64,000 bases of DNA from Hemileia vastatrix (GCA_030280995.1 JASXTE010000004.1:38744797-38808796), one strand, 5' to 3'. Shown: positions 34,461 through 46,365, counted from the first letter of the stretch. Program-made: numbers and translations. The notes: a model not told the origin generated them from the sequence alone.

Positions 34461-34780
34461 TATATTAAACAATATCTCTTTTCAATCATTTTTATTTTAA
34501 TATAAGACTCTTTGACTTACCATTATATATACATTTTGCGCACATCTCAGGTCTATTCTAACTCCTGCAGTCTTGATTGTACCAAGAAAAACTTGACATC
34601 TTTTATCATTTTGGAATTTGTCCAGATTTTCATCCCTTTTTTTCATGCTCAACTTTCCTACAAGCTCTGTGTAGCTAATTCCATGGTCATCTAAAGCCTT
34701 TTTTATAATGTTTTAATGGATAGAATATTAAAATGTTGATTAAGCTAAAAATAACTTATTGAGATAATTTATATAATAAC

Positions 34781-36290
34781 TTAAATTTCCAAAAATTCTG
34801 CATATTCTGAAAATATATCAGCATTGGGACAAATTATCCCCCTTTCTCCCTTCAAGAAATTTTCTAAATGACTGATTAGATGTATAATCTTTTCTGAATG
34901 TTTCCGCGTGAAAGAAATTTTGGAGTTTATCTTGGTTTCTATAGACAGGGTGGTTACAAAATAGCCATAAAATTGATAGTTCATGGAGAAACTCAGGTGA
35001 GTCCCAAGGGAGGTTGGTGTTTTGAGAAGGCCCATAATACTCAGAAAAATGTTCTTGAAGCTTGGTAAGTTTTGAGTGCCAAGGATCTGATAATTCTACA
35101 GATATTTCTTGCTCAATTTTTTGAGGAAGTGATAAGATTTCTTCTTTAGTCCTCTGCAGGAATATGACATTCATGAGAGTATGTATTGATTTTATTGAGC
35201 TAGAGCTTCCTCTGTTTAAGCCATTCATAAGAAAATTAATCGATAACCAGTTTTCTTGCCATATTTCAATTCTGAGGAATGATATAAGGCTCTGAAGATC
35301 AGCTGTCCGGTTCTGAAGTGGTGTCCCTGTCAAGCATAGTCAATACTCAGCCTCCAGGTCTGATATATTCAGATTCTTCTGCAACTGGGGATTGTTGATT
35401 AATTTTTTAATTTATATTAAACATTTCATCAGCTTTTATAATATTATGTTCAAAAACTTTAGTAATTCAAATGAATGCTTACTGAGACTCATCTAAAACT
35501 ATTCTGTACCAAATGAATTTATGAGTTACCAGCAGAATAGGTTGAGGAGTTTTCTTTGAAGAAGATGGACTTGCTATTTCATAGGTAGTCAAAACAATTA
35601 GTTGGCTCTGAAGCTCCTCAAAATCAATTTTCTTTGAATCCTACTCATAAAGAGCCTTGAAAAGTAGTGCATTATCTTCAAAGTGAGTTCTTATTTCATT
35701 GACCCAGTTTGATAGTGTTGCAATCAGGAAAATTATGAGATTTGCTGATTTCCTAACTTTCTCTTCTCCACCACCCAAGAGTTGGAATTGTCTGGCTTCA
35801 CTTTGAGTTTCAGTAATTAGGCCAAGAGTTGAGAGGGTCTTTCTCAAGCCCATATTATCAGCTAGAGCTGAACCAATTCCTGCAGAGGATAACTCTTCTT
35901 TATGAAAGTGTTCATAATAATTTTTAGAACCTACTCTCAGCCAGCTGTTGTTGGCATGCCTTTACAGGTTTTCTAACTTTTCTGATAAGTTATTTTCATT
36001 GTCTATCATAAAATTGATAGCTTGAATCTGATGTGTTTTCAGAGTTGTTTTGATACCACATATAGATAAATTTTCCATTTGATTATCCCTTGTCCAAGAA
36101 ATTTTAGAAGTTGCGTTAATACAAGAATGAGGAATATTGAAGAAGACAGTTGAATTGTAATGTGGAATCAGTGTCAAAACAATTTGAGCATTTAGAAATA
36201 CTTCTTTAGCCTGACTAATAAAATCAGTCAAACAGAAAAGGAGGCCACAAATTCTATACTTCCTGTTTAAAAGTAGAACCAAGTAAGAGC
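34781..36290 (-). pseudogene. SNF2/Rad5-like helicase fragment
   Basis: Minus-strand pieces give the ordered motifs of a Swi2/Snf2 ATPase: LKTHQIQAINFM (Q/N-terminal), SALADNMGLRKTLSTLGLI (motif I; the usual GLGKT is GLRKT), LIIFLIATLSNWVNEIRTHF (Ia), QLIVLTTYEIAS, FIWYRIVLDESQ (motif II; DEAH is DESQ), then LTGTPLQNRTADLQSLISFLRIE (III) and IFLQRTKEEILSLPQK (IV-like). Stops and a broken splice between motifs II and III disrupt it. The second helicase lobe beyond about 34780 is absent. It lies wholly inside CACTA-1. It could be host sequence carried by the element. Confidence 0.8.
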
Positions 36291-37209
36291 AAAAATAATA
36301 AGGTATTTGGGGATTTAAAGGCTTTTCCTTAGTTGAAATTTTAGATACAGATCCAATTTCTCCAAGTAGTTTTCCAATTTGGCTGTTCTTTTTGTTAGAA
36401 AGATCACCAATACATCTTGCTTCTCCTTCTTTGAATAATTCAAATACATGAACTAAAGATCTTCCTCATTGCATAATAAATGGAGTGGAGACTTCATAAA
36501 ATACTGATCTTTCCCTTGGAAAAATGGGTTTAAAATTTAAAGAGAATTTTCCAATGCATCTTAAATTTGACATTTTAATTAAATGAATTCTATGGTGATG
36601 GTGGTAGTTTAAACAAAGAGAGGATGAGAGCAAGTTTTTGAAAGAGAATAAAGTAGTGAATATATATAACATTGGATGAGTATTCAAAATTGAATTTTTC
36701 ATGTATGTTAATAATGAACGTTGACTCACATTTTAATAATACCTAAATACAGATAGATAACTGAAGGAAGTGCATTATTTTATAGCCTAAGTTTTGTGCC
36801 AATATATTAAAATTAGTTTCTTCAATAGTTTAAATGGAAAAAAAATTCATTACTTTTTTTCCCCCTTATAAAATATATATATATATTTTCTTATACATTA
36901 ATTTTTTTGAACATTGTCTTATATTTTTTTATTCCAAGGAACAATATGAAATTTCTATTAATAAGGCCTCAATATCAGCTTTTGTCTAGAAAATTTAAAA
37001 TTATGTGAAAATATTTTTACAGAGTTATATTTTTTTAATAAAATTTTTAAAAAGGACTTAAATAGTATGCTTTTTTATATGCTTGTGGAAATAAGAATGA
37101 TAATTGAAATATTATTCAAGACCTAGTATACTATGTGTCATTTAAGATATTTCTACTAATATCAAACCTGACCCCCCAAGATTAAATGGATCTAGATATA
37201 AAATTGAAT
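36291..37209. other. AT-rich sequence without a recognisable gene
   Basis: Possible eroded 5' part of the helicase up to about 36480, then AT-rich sequence including an (AT)n run near 36867-36885. No clear gene. Confidence 0.5.
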
Positions 37210-37469
37210 ATTATGGTATGTTAAGTGTTGTGGCTCAACCATTGCTCAAATTTGGTCCAACTGATGCTCAACTTGAATACAAATCTCTGCTCAAGAAGGG
37301 ATAGATTGAGGCTCAATTTAGTGCCAAATTTTTTTTCAAACGTTTTTCATCTAATTTAAAAACAGTTTCCTAAAACTTTCACAACATTTCCCAATTTTTT
37401 CACAATCTCTTCCTGAAAGTTGCAAAGAGAGGGAACTGATAGCAGTTCACCCCCTGATTTCCCATGGTG
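37210..37469. repeat. CACTA-1 right terminal and subterminal repeat
   Basis: Read inwards it matches the left end of CACTA-2 (47000-47270) over about 260 bases. Subterminally it has a cluster of TGCTCAA-type motifs at 37240-37312 (TTGCTCAAA, ATGCTCAAC, CTGCTCAAG, AGGCTCAAT). The outermost bases are CCATGGTG followed by the CAT duplication. Confidence 0.82.
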
Positions 37470-38128
37470 CATGTGTGCTACATGTGTTTAGCATGATTTT
37501 TAAGCAATTTCTACTCAGTCCTGGGAATTTCCAGGCTGAAAAAAGTCATTAAAGATCAACTTCTCCGTGCCTCCTCAGATCTGATTTTAAAATTCCTTAA
37601 GGGGAATTATGACCCTCTTACTCATTTTTCAGTCAGGATAACTCTTACCTGCAGTGAAAATTCAACTCTTACTCATCTAAGGACTAGTCACATAGGCTTT
37701 TTTTCAGCCTAGGTATCTCCAGGACTGAGTAATTCTTATGTTTAAAATAAGATAACCTTAAATACATTAAGCTTATATCTTAAAAATAAGGTTAAAATAC
37801 ATATATATATAATTATTACACTACTATATAACTTATAGCAGTTTAAATAGCTTATCCATAGCCTAATAATGCTTATTAAGGTGTTAATGGAGTCATAATA
37901 TATTTATCTTAAGTGATATTAAGTAATTATTGACATACATAAGCTTTTATGTATACATAAATCTCATATTCAGTGAAATATGTAGTCTATTATGTATATT
38001 TAGGTCTATAAGTGGGTTTTAGCCTCTTAGTAGCCTATAACCTTTGTTTTTCTGCTTATTTTAGGTCATATGGAAGTATTCAGTGCACTCACAATGCCTA
38101 CAGAAGCATAGACATCTATATCAGGCGC
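37470..38128. repeat. repeat R1, right part, with an inner inverted repeat
   Basis: The start continues R1 from 7117 (compare 34338-34460). Within it, TACTCAGTCCTGG...CCAGGCTGAAAAAAG (from 37506) faces CTTTTTTTCAGCC...CCAGGACTGAGTA (to 37735), a foldback of about 230 bases. A GCGCCTGA box in reverse at 38122-38128 may mark the right end of R1. The 50 bases to 38175 before the LTR show nothing. Confidence 0.6.
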
Positions 38129-38179
38129 ATACACTCATTTTAAACAACTTAATCTGTTTCCTTAGATGGATCTTCACGG

Positions 38180-39269
38180 TGTGGTCTTCCAACATTGGCA
38201 GGGGCTTTTGTTGTGTTGTTTAGCGCTGTTTGTGAATGTCTTAATTGGCATCTGTTAAAGAATTGGGTGCTTTTCTGATTTTATTCCGTGAATATTGGGA
38301 CTGCAGGTATGTGGGTACTATCATTGGATAGCCCCGGTTTTTCTCTATATTTCATGTCTTTATAATATTTTTCATATTCTAAGTTTTAAGGGGTCATTTC
38401 CTCATTTTTCAGTTACAAAAGATAGCTGTTTAATTTTTTTTTGTGTTTTACAGGCTAACATTAAGTCTTAGGATTAAGTGCTTAGTACCATTAGATAGGG
38501 CTAATTCAGCACTATATTTCATGTCTCAATGTTGTTATAGCTTAATTCTGTGTTTTAAGGGTTTTAGAAGTTGTAGTAAATTTTTCTAAGTAGATTAGAT
38601 GTTTTTATTGGTTTTCTGGCTTCAGGGAGGCTGGGCCGCTTCAGGCGGCACCTCCGACGTCAGGTGGCCCACCAACCTCTGTTTTAGAAGGTTGGGGAGC
38701 ACTTCTGGAGGGTTTTTATTCAATTTGGCTGGTACAGGTGCCAAATTCATTGGTGTGCATGGGCTCTTAGAGAGTGGTCTGTGTGTACATAGTGAATAAG
38801 ACAGTTTGGTGAAACTTTAATTATTATACAACCATCCAGAGGTGATATCCTTAATCTTCACTCAGTTTTCACTGTTTTTTGGCCACAATTGGCTGTGTTT
38901 GTTGCAAGGTTAGTTCTTCATTTAACTCAACTTTGGCAACAGGTTCTCTGGTATAGTCTTGCAAGCTATATCACGTATTATTTCTGTCTCTGGTGTGGAT
39001 TTGCAGCCTACATCAAGTATCTTTGCTTTCTCTGGTGTGGACATTAGTCTACATTTCAGTTCTTTGGTCTGGTAGTCTGTCTGGGGACTACTTTCTTGGC
39101 TCTTCAAGCAGTCAAGTGTATTGAAAAGGGGGTTATAGCAAACAGGAACCAACTTACTTTAGCAAGTAAATCTCACTCTATTTTTCTAAAGGGACAGGGG
39201 ATTTTCTCTCTGGTTTTTCTCCAACTCCCTTGGTCAAGGCCTATAGCTAGTACTATAGGATTGTCTACA
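38180..39269 (+). repeat. 5' LTR of copy B (1090 bp)
   Basis: It starts TGTGGTCTTCC and ends GGATTGTCTACA, preceded by ACGG. It contains the GCCGCTTCAGGCGGC hairpin at about 38637. It is very similar to 60519-61608 and to LTR A. Confidence 0.95.
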
Positions 39270-39273
39270 TTTC

Positions 39274-39290
39274 TGGCACCCAACGTGGGG
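39274..39290 (+). other. primer binding site of copy B
   Basis: TGGCACCCAACGTGGGG starts four bases after the LTR, the same place and nearly the same sequence as in copy A (TGGCGCCCAACGAGGGG). Confidence 0.75.
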
Positions 39291-39360
39291 GAGAACTTGC
39301 TAGTTCTTTGGAATCTCTGATTTCTTTGGTTGGCTCTTTTTGGTGTTTTGGTCTGGAGGA

Positions 39361-41010
39361 ATGGCTTCTGGTTCCTCTATTCCTGCGGTGACTGTTAGTG
39401 GGGGAGATGGTCCTCCTTCTGTGATGGTCTAGGAGTGTGTTAGGATTAAAACTTGGGATGGTACCAAGCTTAATGGAGAGGATGTCAAGTGGTTTCTGGA
39501 GAAGTATGAAACTGCTTCTGGAGTGGATGGTGCTTCTTATCTGGACATGCTGAAGCATATTATCTTCTTCATTGGTGATAGGGCAGTTGAGAAGGAGATT
39601 GTGGCCATGTCTGGCTACAAGAAGAGGGATTGGAAGTTATTGTGTAGGGAGATGGTAGATAGAGGGGGTGTCAGGTTCACTATGGTGGATCTGAACAAGG
39701 TTGTCAGTGAATGGCAATCTTATGGTGGTGTTGGTAACTTTCATAGTTACAGAAAGTTTCTGCTACAGTTTGATCCTGTGGTGGAATACTTGGTGGAAGT
39801 GGAGGAGCTGGCACATGAAAATTCTGCCAAGGATGTTTTTTGGTCTTCCCTGGCTAGAGATGTCAGGATGGATGTGTTGAAGGATCTTTCAAGGAAGGAC
39901 TTGATGAAGACTCTTTCTAATGGGGACCAGAAGTTTCCTGCCTTGGATAAGGTGAAGGAAGCTGTTGAGGCCCATTTGAAGTTATTGGCTGTAGACACCT
40001 ATCAGGAGGGGTGTGCCAAATATGTCAACAAGGTCAGTGAGGCTTTGGCTGAAGAGGAAGTTAGGGTGAAGAAGGAGGAGAAGAATATGGTGCAGGTTCC
40101 CAAACAGGAGAGAGACCCAGTGGTGGAGCAGTTGGCTGATCTCACAAAGCAGCTGCATATTTTTGTTCAGGAGGCTAAGAAGGTCAGTAAGGCACCTTCT
40201 CAGCCTAGAGATTTTGATAGGAGGGCTGGTAGGAGTGATCCTTGGGTCTTCTCTTATTGCAGAAAGAGGGGGCACAGGTCCAATGATTGTTGGGCATTGA
40301 ACAGGGATGTGTCTGAAGGAAAGGTGGAATTTGATAGCAGGGTTTTCAAGTTCCCTGATGGATCATTTGTGAAGCCCAGTGAGGGGCAGGCTCCTGTTGA
40401 TTTGGTCAGGAGAAGGGGTGGTCTCAATCAAAGTAGGCTAAGGTTTGAGGAGATTCCTGATCAGGGGAAGTCTTCTGGTAAAGAGGATGATGACTTCAAG
40501 GGAAAGGGGAAGGAGGTCAATAAGGTCTCTTTTTCTACTTCCTTTGGTGGTTTGGAGTTGTATTCCTGTGGTTGACAGTCAAGTGGAGAATTATTAGCTG
40601 GTGTTTATGATGTGGAAGTAGGGAAGGTGGGAAGGCCTAAGAGCAGTTCTCAGGCCCAACCAAAGCCAAAATCTTCAAAGGTGGATCCTAAGCTGAGTGC
40701 AGCTAGGAAGAGGTACAGCAAAGAGGAGCTGTACAAGATGCAGAAGGGTATGGCTGACATGGGCCCCCCTAGCTTTGGTGCATTGGACATGAATGGTGAG
40801 CCAATGCCAATGGAGGTTGATTCTGACTCTGAAGAGGATGTCCCTTTGGATTTATTGCCAAAGCCTGCTGTAGTTAGAGGTTCTGGTGAGGGATCTAGTT
40901 TGGTTCCTGTTAATGGTAAATCTGTTGGTGGTGCTGGTCCTCAAGAAGCTTCTAGGACCAAGGTAGTGAAGCCAAGGGCTCACTTTGAGAGGCCAGTGGT
41001 TTCTGGTTAA
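39361..41010 (+). pseudogene. gag: broken gag of copy B
   Basis: It begins at the ATG at 39361 (MASGSS) like copy A but stops at 39430 (TAG), 40573 (TGA, Trp codon TGG in copy A) and 41008 (TAA, CAA in copy A). Between stops it matches copy A closely. The zinc knuckle has lost its first Cys (FSYCRKRGHRSNDC instead of CSYC...). The pattern is of a once intact gene decaying by point mutations. Confidence 0.9.
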
Positions 41011-41019
41011 TCTAATTTT

Positions 41020-41742
41020 ATGGACTATGTTCTTAAAAGGATGAATCAGGGTCAGGTTTCCCTTTCTTATGGGGAATGGTATGCTATCAGTCCAGGGTTT
41101 GCTGATGGACAGAAAAAGTTGTTGACCAGGAGAAGAGTTTCTTCTGGGGAGGTGGAATACATTTGTGATTCTGCTGAAAAGTTTGGTGAGGGGTTGGAAA
41201 CTCATTTTTCTGCTCCTCTGGGTTATGTCAATGTCACTCTGAATGGCAGGGAGGCAAGGGCATTGGTGGATTCAGGCTCTCAGATAAGCCTGATTTCTTT
41301 GTTTAAGGCTACTCATTTGGGCCTCCCCATCAAAACCGGTATTGGTGGTAATTTGAGAGGGATTGGTGGCCATGTCACTGAATTGGTTGGAACTTCTGAG
41401 TTTGTGAAGTTATATGTTGGTGGAGCCTCAGGGAAGGTTCATTTTTATATTGCTAAGGGAACAGTTAAATCTGTTTTGGGTGGGCCATTCTTGATGGATT
41501 TTCAGGCAAGAATTGGTTATCAATTTGATTTGGGAATCAGTTTGAAGTTGACTGATGAAGATGAAAGGAGACTTCACATGAGGTTATCATCCCCTGGAGA
41601 GGATGGTTGGGAGACCAGGCCTGTTTTATCTTCAATGTGCCAGTTCATGGATTGTTGCAGGAGAAGGAAAGAAGTGGGTGCCGCCTCTGGTTTTTTGGAG
41701 TGTGGCTCGGGCTCTAGTCAGGGTCTGTCTTTTTTAGAGTAA
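41020..41742 (+). CDS. aspartic protease region (copy B)
   Basis: The frame contains MNQGQVSLSYGEWYAISPG, with CAG where copy A has the UAG between gag and protease. The catalytic site is ALVDSGSQISL, followed by GGPFLMDFQARIGYQFDLG. The frame closes with the TAATG overlap at 41742, as in copy A. Confidence 0.82.
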   Translation: MDYVLKRMNQGQVSLSYGEWYAISPGFADGQKKLLTRRRVSSGEVEYICDSAEKFGEGLETHFSAPLGYVNVTLNGREARALVDSGSQISLISLFKATHLGLPIKTGIGGNLRGIGGHVTELVGTSEFVKLYVGGASGKVHFYIAKGTVKSVLGGPFLMDFQARIGYQFDLGISLKLTDEDERRLHMRLSSPGEDGWETRPVLSSMCQFMDCCRRRKEVGAASGFLECGSGSSQGLSFLE

Positions 41743-42197
41743 TGAGGGCTGATCAGCCTAGTGCTACAACCTCTCCCCAAGATGAGGAAATCCCAGGTTG
41801 TTGTAGGTCAGCTCCCTTGGAGATATACCAAGTGGATTTTCAACTTTCTCTTTTTAATGTTTCTCTTCTCTGCAAGTATTCATCAAGTTTTTTATCAAGT
41901 CTCTGTTCTCTCTCAAGATTCTCAATTATTTTTAATTCAAGCTCAAGGAAGAAGATTGGTTATATGTCTTTATTGAAAGATATGTGGAAAAGTTTTGGAG
42001 TGGTGAGATTGGGGCCTAAAAGTAAGTCCTCCCAATTGTGCACCGCTATGGTTTCCTCTACACCTTTCAAAAACTTTACCTGGGCCACACCTGTGAGCAT
42101 TGGGGAAATTCCTGGTTATTTTTGTAGTTCAGAAGAAAACTCAAGAAAAGAAGATAAAAATTTCAAGATAATTCAAGAAAATCAAAAAAAAATCTGA
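41742..42197 (+). CDS. linker frame between protease and RT (copy B)
   Basis: 151 codons starting at the ATG overlapping the protease stop. It is similar to 2624-3025 of copy A and has no known domain. Near its end it holds KSFGVVRLGPKSKSSQLCTA, repeated with changes at about 42430 in the next frame. It stops six bases before the ATG of the pol frame at 42203. Confidence 0.5.
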   Translation: MRADQPSATTSPQDEEIPGCCRSAPLEIYQVDFQLSLFNVSLLCKYSSSFLSSLCSLSRFSIIFNSSSRKKIGYMSLLKDMWKSFGVVRLGPKSKSSQLCTAMVSSTPFKNFTWATPVSIGEIPGYFCSSEENSRKEDKNFKIIQENQKKI

Positions 42198-42202
42198 AGA
42201 TA

Positions 42203-45200
42203 ATGAAGAAAGAAGATTCAAAATATTTTTGTGAAGATCATCAAGATCAATTTTTGGGCCTCCAGCATGAGGTTAAACTGCAGAAATTTATGAAGAAAGA
42301 AGATCATCAAGATCAATTTTTGGGCCTCCAGCATGAGGATAAACTGCACAATTTTAAAAGAGTTGATTCTGAAGATGAATCAAGATTTGAAGATTTGGAA
42401 GATGGAAGTGAAGATGAAGATTTGGAAGTGCGGAAAAGTTTTGGAGTGGTGAGATTGGGGTCTAAAAGTAAGTCCTCCCAATTGTGCACTGCTAGGGTTT
42501 CTTCTACACCTTTCAAATACATTACCTTGGCCACACATGTGAGCAATGGGGAAACCCTTGTTTTTTGTTCCAGGTCTGGTGGTGAAGATTTCCTGAAGAT
42601 CCCTCAAGTTGAAGGTGGAGCGGAAAAGTATAAGAAGGTAGCGCAGAAGATTAGGCCTGTCAATGAGCCTATGCCTGTGGGTTTGAATCTGCCCTTGAAG
42701 AGACCTCCTTTGTCAAGAGATCCGTACTGTACTCCTTTGGTGAAGAATCCTCCAGAATTTGTAGAGACAGCTAGGGTGACTGTGGAAAGGTTGAAAGTTG
42801 TTAATTTTGGTCCTGATGGGTGGTTGTCTGAGGAAGAAAAGAAGTTGTTGTTTCACGTTATTGTGCTAAGGGAAAAAGCTGTGGCTTTTGTTGAGGAGGA
42901 AAGGGGTGTGTTGAAGCACTCTTATGGGGAACCTTACTTTATTCCTGTGTTTTTTCATGAACCTTGGCAAATCAAACCTATTCCGATTCCAGCTGCTATC
43001 AGAGAGGATTTTGTGGAGATTGTTAGGGAAAGAGTCAGGACTGGGTTATACAAACAATCGACATCCAGTTACTCAAGTCCGGTTTTCTGTGTAAAGAAGC
43101 AGAATGGAAAGTTGAGGGTGGTTCATGATCTTATATCCTTGAATAGAGTCACTATCAAGGACGCTGGTATGCCACCAAGTGCAGAGGATTTTATTGAAGC
43201 TTTTTCTGGAAGGGTGTGTTATGTTTTGGGTGATATTATGGGTGGTTATGATGAGAAGGAACTTCATACGGATTCAAGGCCTCTCACTACTTTTGAGACT
43301 CCTTTGGGAAGATTTAAGCTAACTAGGTTGCCTCAAGGAGCAACTAATTCAGTTGAAGTATATCAAGAACAGGTGGCTTGGATTTTTCAGGATGAGGTTC
43401 CTACTCATGCTGGTATTTTTATTGATGATTGTGGAATTAAAGAACCATACACTGATTATGGTAATGAGTGGTTAAAGGAGAACCCTGGCATAAGGAGGTT
43501 TGTTTGGGAATATGCAATAACTCTAGAGAGAGTGTTTTTTAGGATTGAAGAGGCTGGTTTGACCATTTCAAGGTCAAAATTCTATTGTTGTTTTCCTGCT
43601 TTGGAAATTCTGGGTCATGTGGTATGTAAAGAGGGAAGAATTTTTTCAAAGAAAAAGATTAATAAAATTTAGTCATGGCCAAGGCCTAAAAATACTACTG
43701 AAGTCAGGGGATTTCTGGGTGTGTGTGTATATGTCAAGATTTTTATTAAGGATTTTTCTTTGTTGGCTTCACCTTTAAGGAGGTTTACCAGGAAAGATGC
43801 AGATTGGGAATGGACTGAAGAGTGTGAAGAGGCTTTTCAGAAGTTGAAAAAGGTTGTTGGGGATGATATTGTTCTTCACAAGTTGGATTATGGTGTCAGT
43901 GCTGGAAAAATTTATCTGGAAGTTGACTCAAGCTATATTGCTGCTGGTGCTGTTTTGTCCCAGGAAGATAAAACTGGGAGGGTCAGGCCAGTAAGATATG
44001 AGTCTGTGGTGTTTAATGAGGTGGAATCTAGGTATTCTCAACCTAAGTTGGAATTGTGTGGTGTAGCAAAAATTTTAAAGAAGCTACAGACTGTTTTGTG
44101 GGGGCAGCATTTTGAGCTGCAGGTGGATGCAAAATCTTTGGTTCAGATGATCAATACACCTAGTCTTCCAAATGCTCCAATGACTAGGTGGGTGGCATTT
44201 ATTCAACATTTTTCTTTTGACCTGGTACACAAACCAGGCAAAACTTTTACAATGCCTGATGGATTATCAAGGAGGCCACCTACAGATGAAGATTCTGAGG
44301 CTGAAGAGTTTAATGAAGATGTTCCAGTGGTTAGGGCCAGCACAAAGGGTGCTGAAGATTTTTCTGACCTCCCCCAAGAGGCCAAACTGGCTAGATCTGA
44401 TTGGAATGTTTTTGTTGATGAAGATGGAGTTGTTGTTTGGGAGAGCTCAAATTTGGAAAATTGTGTTTTTGTTAGTGAACTGGATTTTCACAAGATTCAT
44501 TGGAAAGAGAAGGATGTGCCAAAACTTAAGGATTGGTATCCTGGTTGGGCTTGTCAATTGGCTCATGTTCACACTGGTGATTTTGATGACAGAGTTGTAC
44601 CCTTGGATGTTGTTTTTTTGGGTTTTGAAAATGAGACCTGGGGTCAGTCTGGGTTTTATTTAATTATGGTGGAATATCTGTTGACCTTGGAGAGGCCAGA
44701 TAATTGTGATGATGATACTTGGTTGGCAATCAAGAAGAAGAGTCCTGGATTTTATGTGTCAGGAAGAAGGTTGATGAGGAGGAGACATCCTAATCCTCAA
44801 GTTGTGGTGACTCAGAAGAAGGGTCAAGAAGTTGTGTTGAAGTCTTTGCATGAAGACCTTGGTCATAGAGGCTTTGGGTAGACTTATAGAAGAGTAGCTG
44901 ACAGATTTTGGTGGCCAGGTATGAAGTTGACTGTGCAGGGTTGGGTTCAATCTTGTGAAGAATGTCAAAGAAGAAGTCACTTGAAACCTAAAGAGGTGGG
45001 CCGTGCTATTGGTGAAACAATTGTTTTCGGAAGAGTCAGTCTGGATGCTGTCCATATTAAAGAGGGAAGGTATAAATACTTAATTGTTTCCAGGGATGAT
45101 TTGTCTGGTTGAGTTGAGGAAGTGCCTCTGGTTAATTTGAATGCCAAGAATGTGGCAGAGTTTTTGAAGAAGGAGTGGATTTATAGGTATGGGTGTATGA

Positions 45201-45910
45201 AGTTGGTGACTGTTGATAGCGGGCCAGGGTTTGGTGCCAAATTTAAAGAAGCTGTGGCTAGTGTTGGTTCTAAAGTTAGAGTGGCTACACCTTGTTATCA
45301 TGAAGCTGAAGGCATGGTTGAAAGAGGCCATCAAGTTATCAAGAATGCTTTGGTAAAGATGTGTGGGGATAGTGCCAAAAAGAGGAGGCATTATTTACCC
45401 TTGGTGTTATTTGCTGATAGATTCACTGTGAAGAGGACAACTGGCTATTCTCCTTATGAGTTAATGTTTGGTCAGAAAGCTGTTATACCAGTGGACTTGG
45501 AAGCTTTCTCTTATCTTTGAATTGATTGGGATGATGTGCACTCAACAGAAGAATTTCTCTGTGCCAGGATGCAACAGTTGGAATGTAGAGAGGAATGTCA
45601 AGAGAAGGCATACTCTTAAATGATGAAGATTAGGAATCAATCAGTCAGATACTGGGACAAGAAGTTGGCTCATAGACTCAAGAATCCCTTGAAACCTGGT
45701 TGTTTGGTTTTGGTTTATAATAGAAGTTTGGAGAGTCAGTGGGGAAAAATGTTTGCTGACAGATGGAATGAACCTTACAGAGTCAGATCTCAGGTGTCTG
45801 GAGGTTCTTATGTTTTGGAAGAGTTGGATGGTGCAGTCTTAAAGAAGAGAGTGGCTGCAGATCATGTGAAGAGGTTCTATCCCAGAGGCACTAGACATGA
45901 AGAAGATTGA
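42203..45910 (+). pseudogene. pol: broken pol of copy B: RT, RNase H, integrase
   Basis: The first frame (42203-43672) has the RT palm with LRVVHDLISLN, LGDIMGGYDE and the catalytic FIDD. A TAG replaces AAG at its end. The next frame (43721-44881) has RNase H (LEVDSSYIAAGAVLSQ, FELQVDAKSLVQM, MPDGLSRRP) and an acidic spacer. It then enters integrase: zinc-binding HEDLGHRG...CEECQRR, catalytic Asp in LDAVHI, Asp in TVDSGPGFG and Glu in EAEGMVERGHQ. Stops fall at 44879, 45110, 45518 and 45617. A C-terminal piece (45620-45910, LVYNRSLESQWGKMFADRWNEPYRV...VKRFYPR) is the GPY/F-type end. No chromodomain is present, unlike the chromovirus. Confidence 0.93.
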
Positions 45911-46009
45911 CTCCGCAATGAGGATAAACTATGGAACGCTCTTTAAATTTTGGAATTTTCGGTGTTGCAGAGCAACTTTTGTGTTGGAAATTTTTTGTTA
46001 GAAGGTACC

Positions 46010-46365
46010 CATGGGTGGGGCTTCTAGATTTGATCTTGGAAAGTGTAGGGGTAACTGATGGGGTGGCTGCTCTTTAGAACAGTTACCCCAGAATGTCTGT
46101 TTCCAACCCTTTCTCTTAATTTGGTTGAACCCTAGTATTGGTTTCTTTTTACAGGTTTTAGTCCTCTATGGCTTTAAACTGGAATTTCCTTTGGTTTTCA
46201 AGTGCTGGACTCTTCACTCTTATTGGTTTGGTTTATTGTGTTGGATGTTGTGTTTTTGTTAGAAGGTACCCAGGGGGGGCTTCTAGATTTTATTTCGGCA
46301 AGTGTGGGGGTAACTGATGAGCTGGCTGCTCTGGAGAACAGTTACCCCAGAATTTCTGTCTCAAG
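46010..46365 (+). repeat. two copies of a 3'-region repeat with a GGTAACTG/CAGTTACC hairpin
   Basis: The two units (about 46010-46120 and 46260-46365) share AGAAGGTACCCA, GGGCTTCTAGATTT and a hairpin with arms GGGGTAACTG and CAGTTACCCC. Downstream of each is a TATGACTTTAAACTGG-type box. A third diverged copy is at 59515-59640 before the 3' LTR. Confidence 0.75.

Larger units (their letters stand above)
7118..37469 (-). mobile_element. CACTA-1: 30.4-kb CACTA/EnSpm (CMC) DNA transposon with nested insertions
   Basis: Its left end begins CACCACGGGAAATATAGGGG. The right end read inwards begins CACCATGGGAAATCAGGGGG. It is flanked on both sides by CAT (7115-7117, 37470-37472), a 3-bp target duplication. 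CAC-starting ends plus 3-bp duplications are the hallmark of CACTA/EnSpm, and the minus-strand transposase inside is of the matching tnp2 family. The second R1 copy (33796-34460) is an uninterrupted paralogue of the target site and confirms the boundaries. Without the 14.3-kb chromovirus the element is about 16 kb. The transposase has stop codons, so this copy is dead. Confidence 0.88.
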
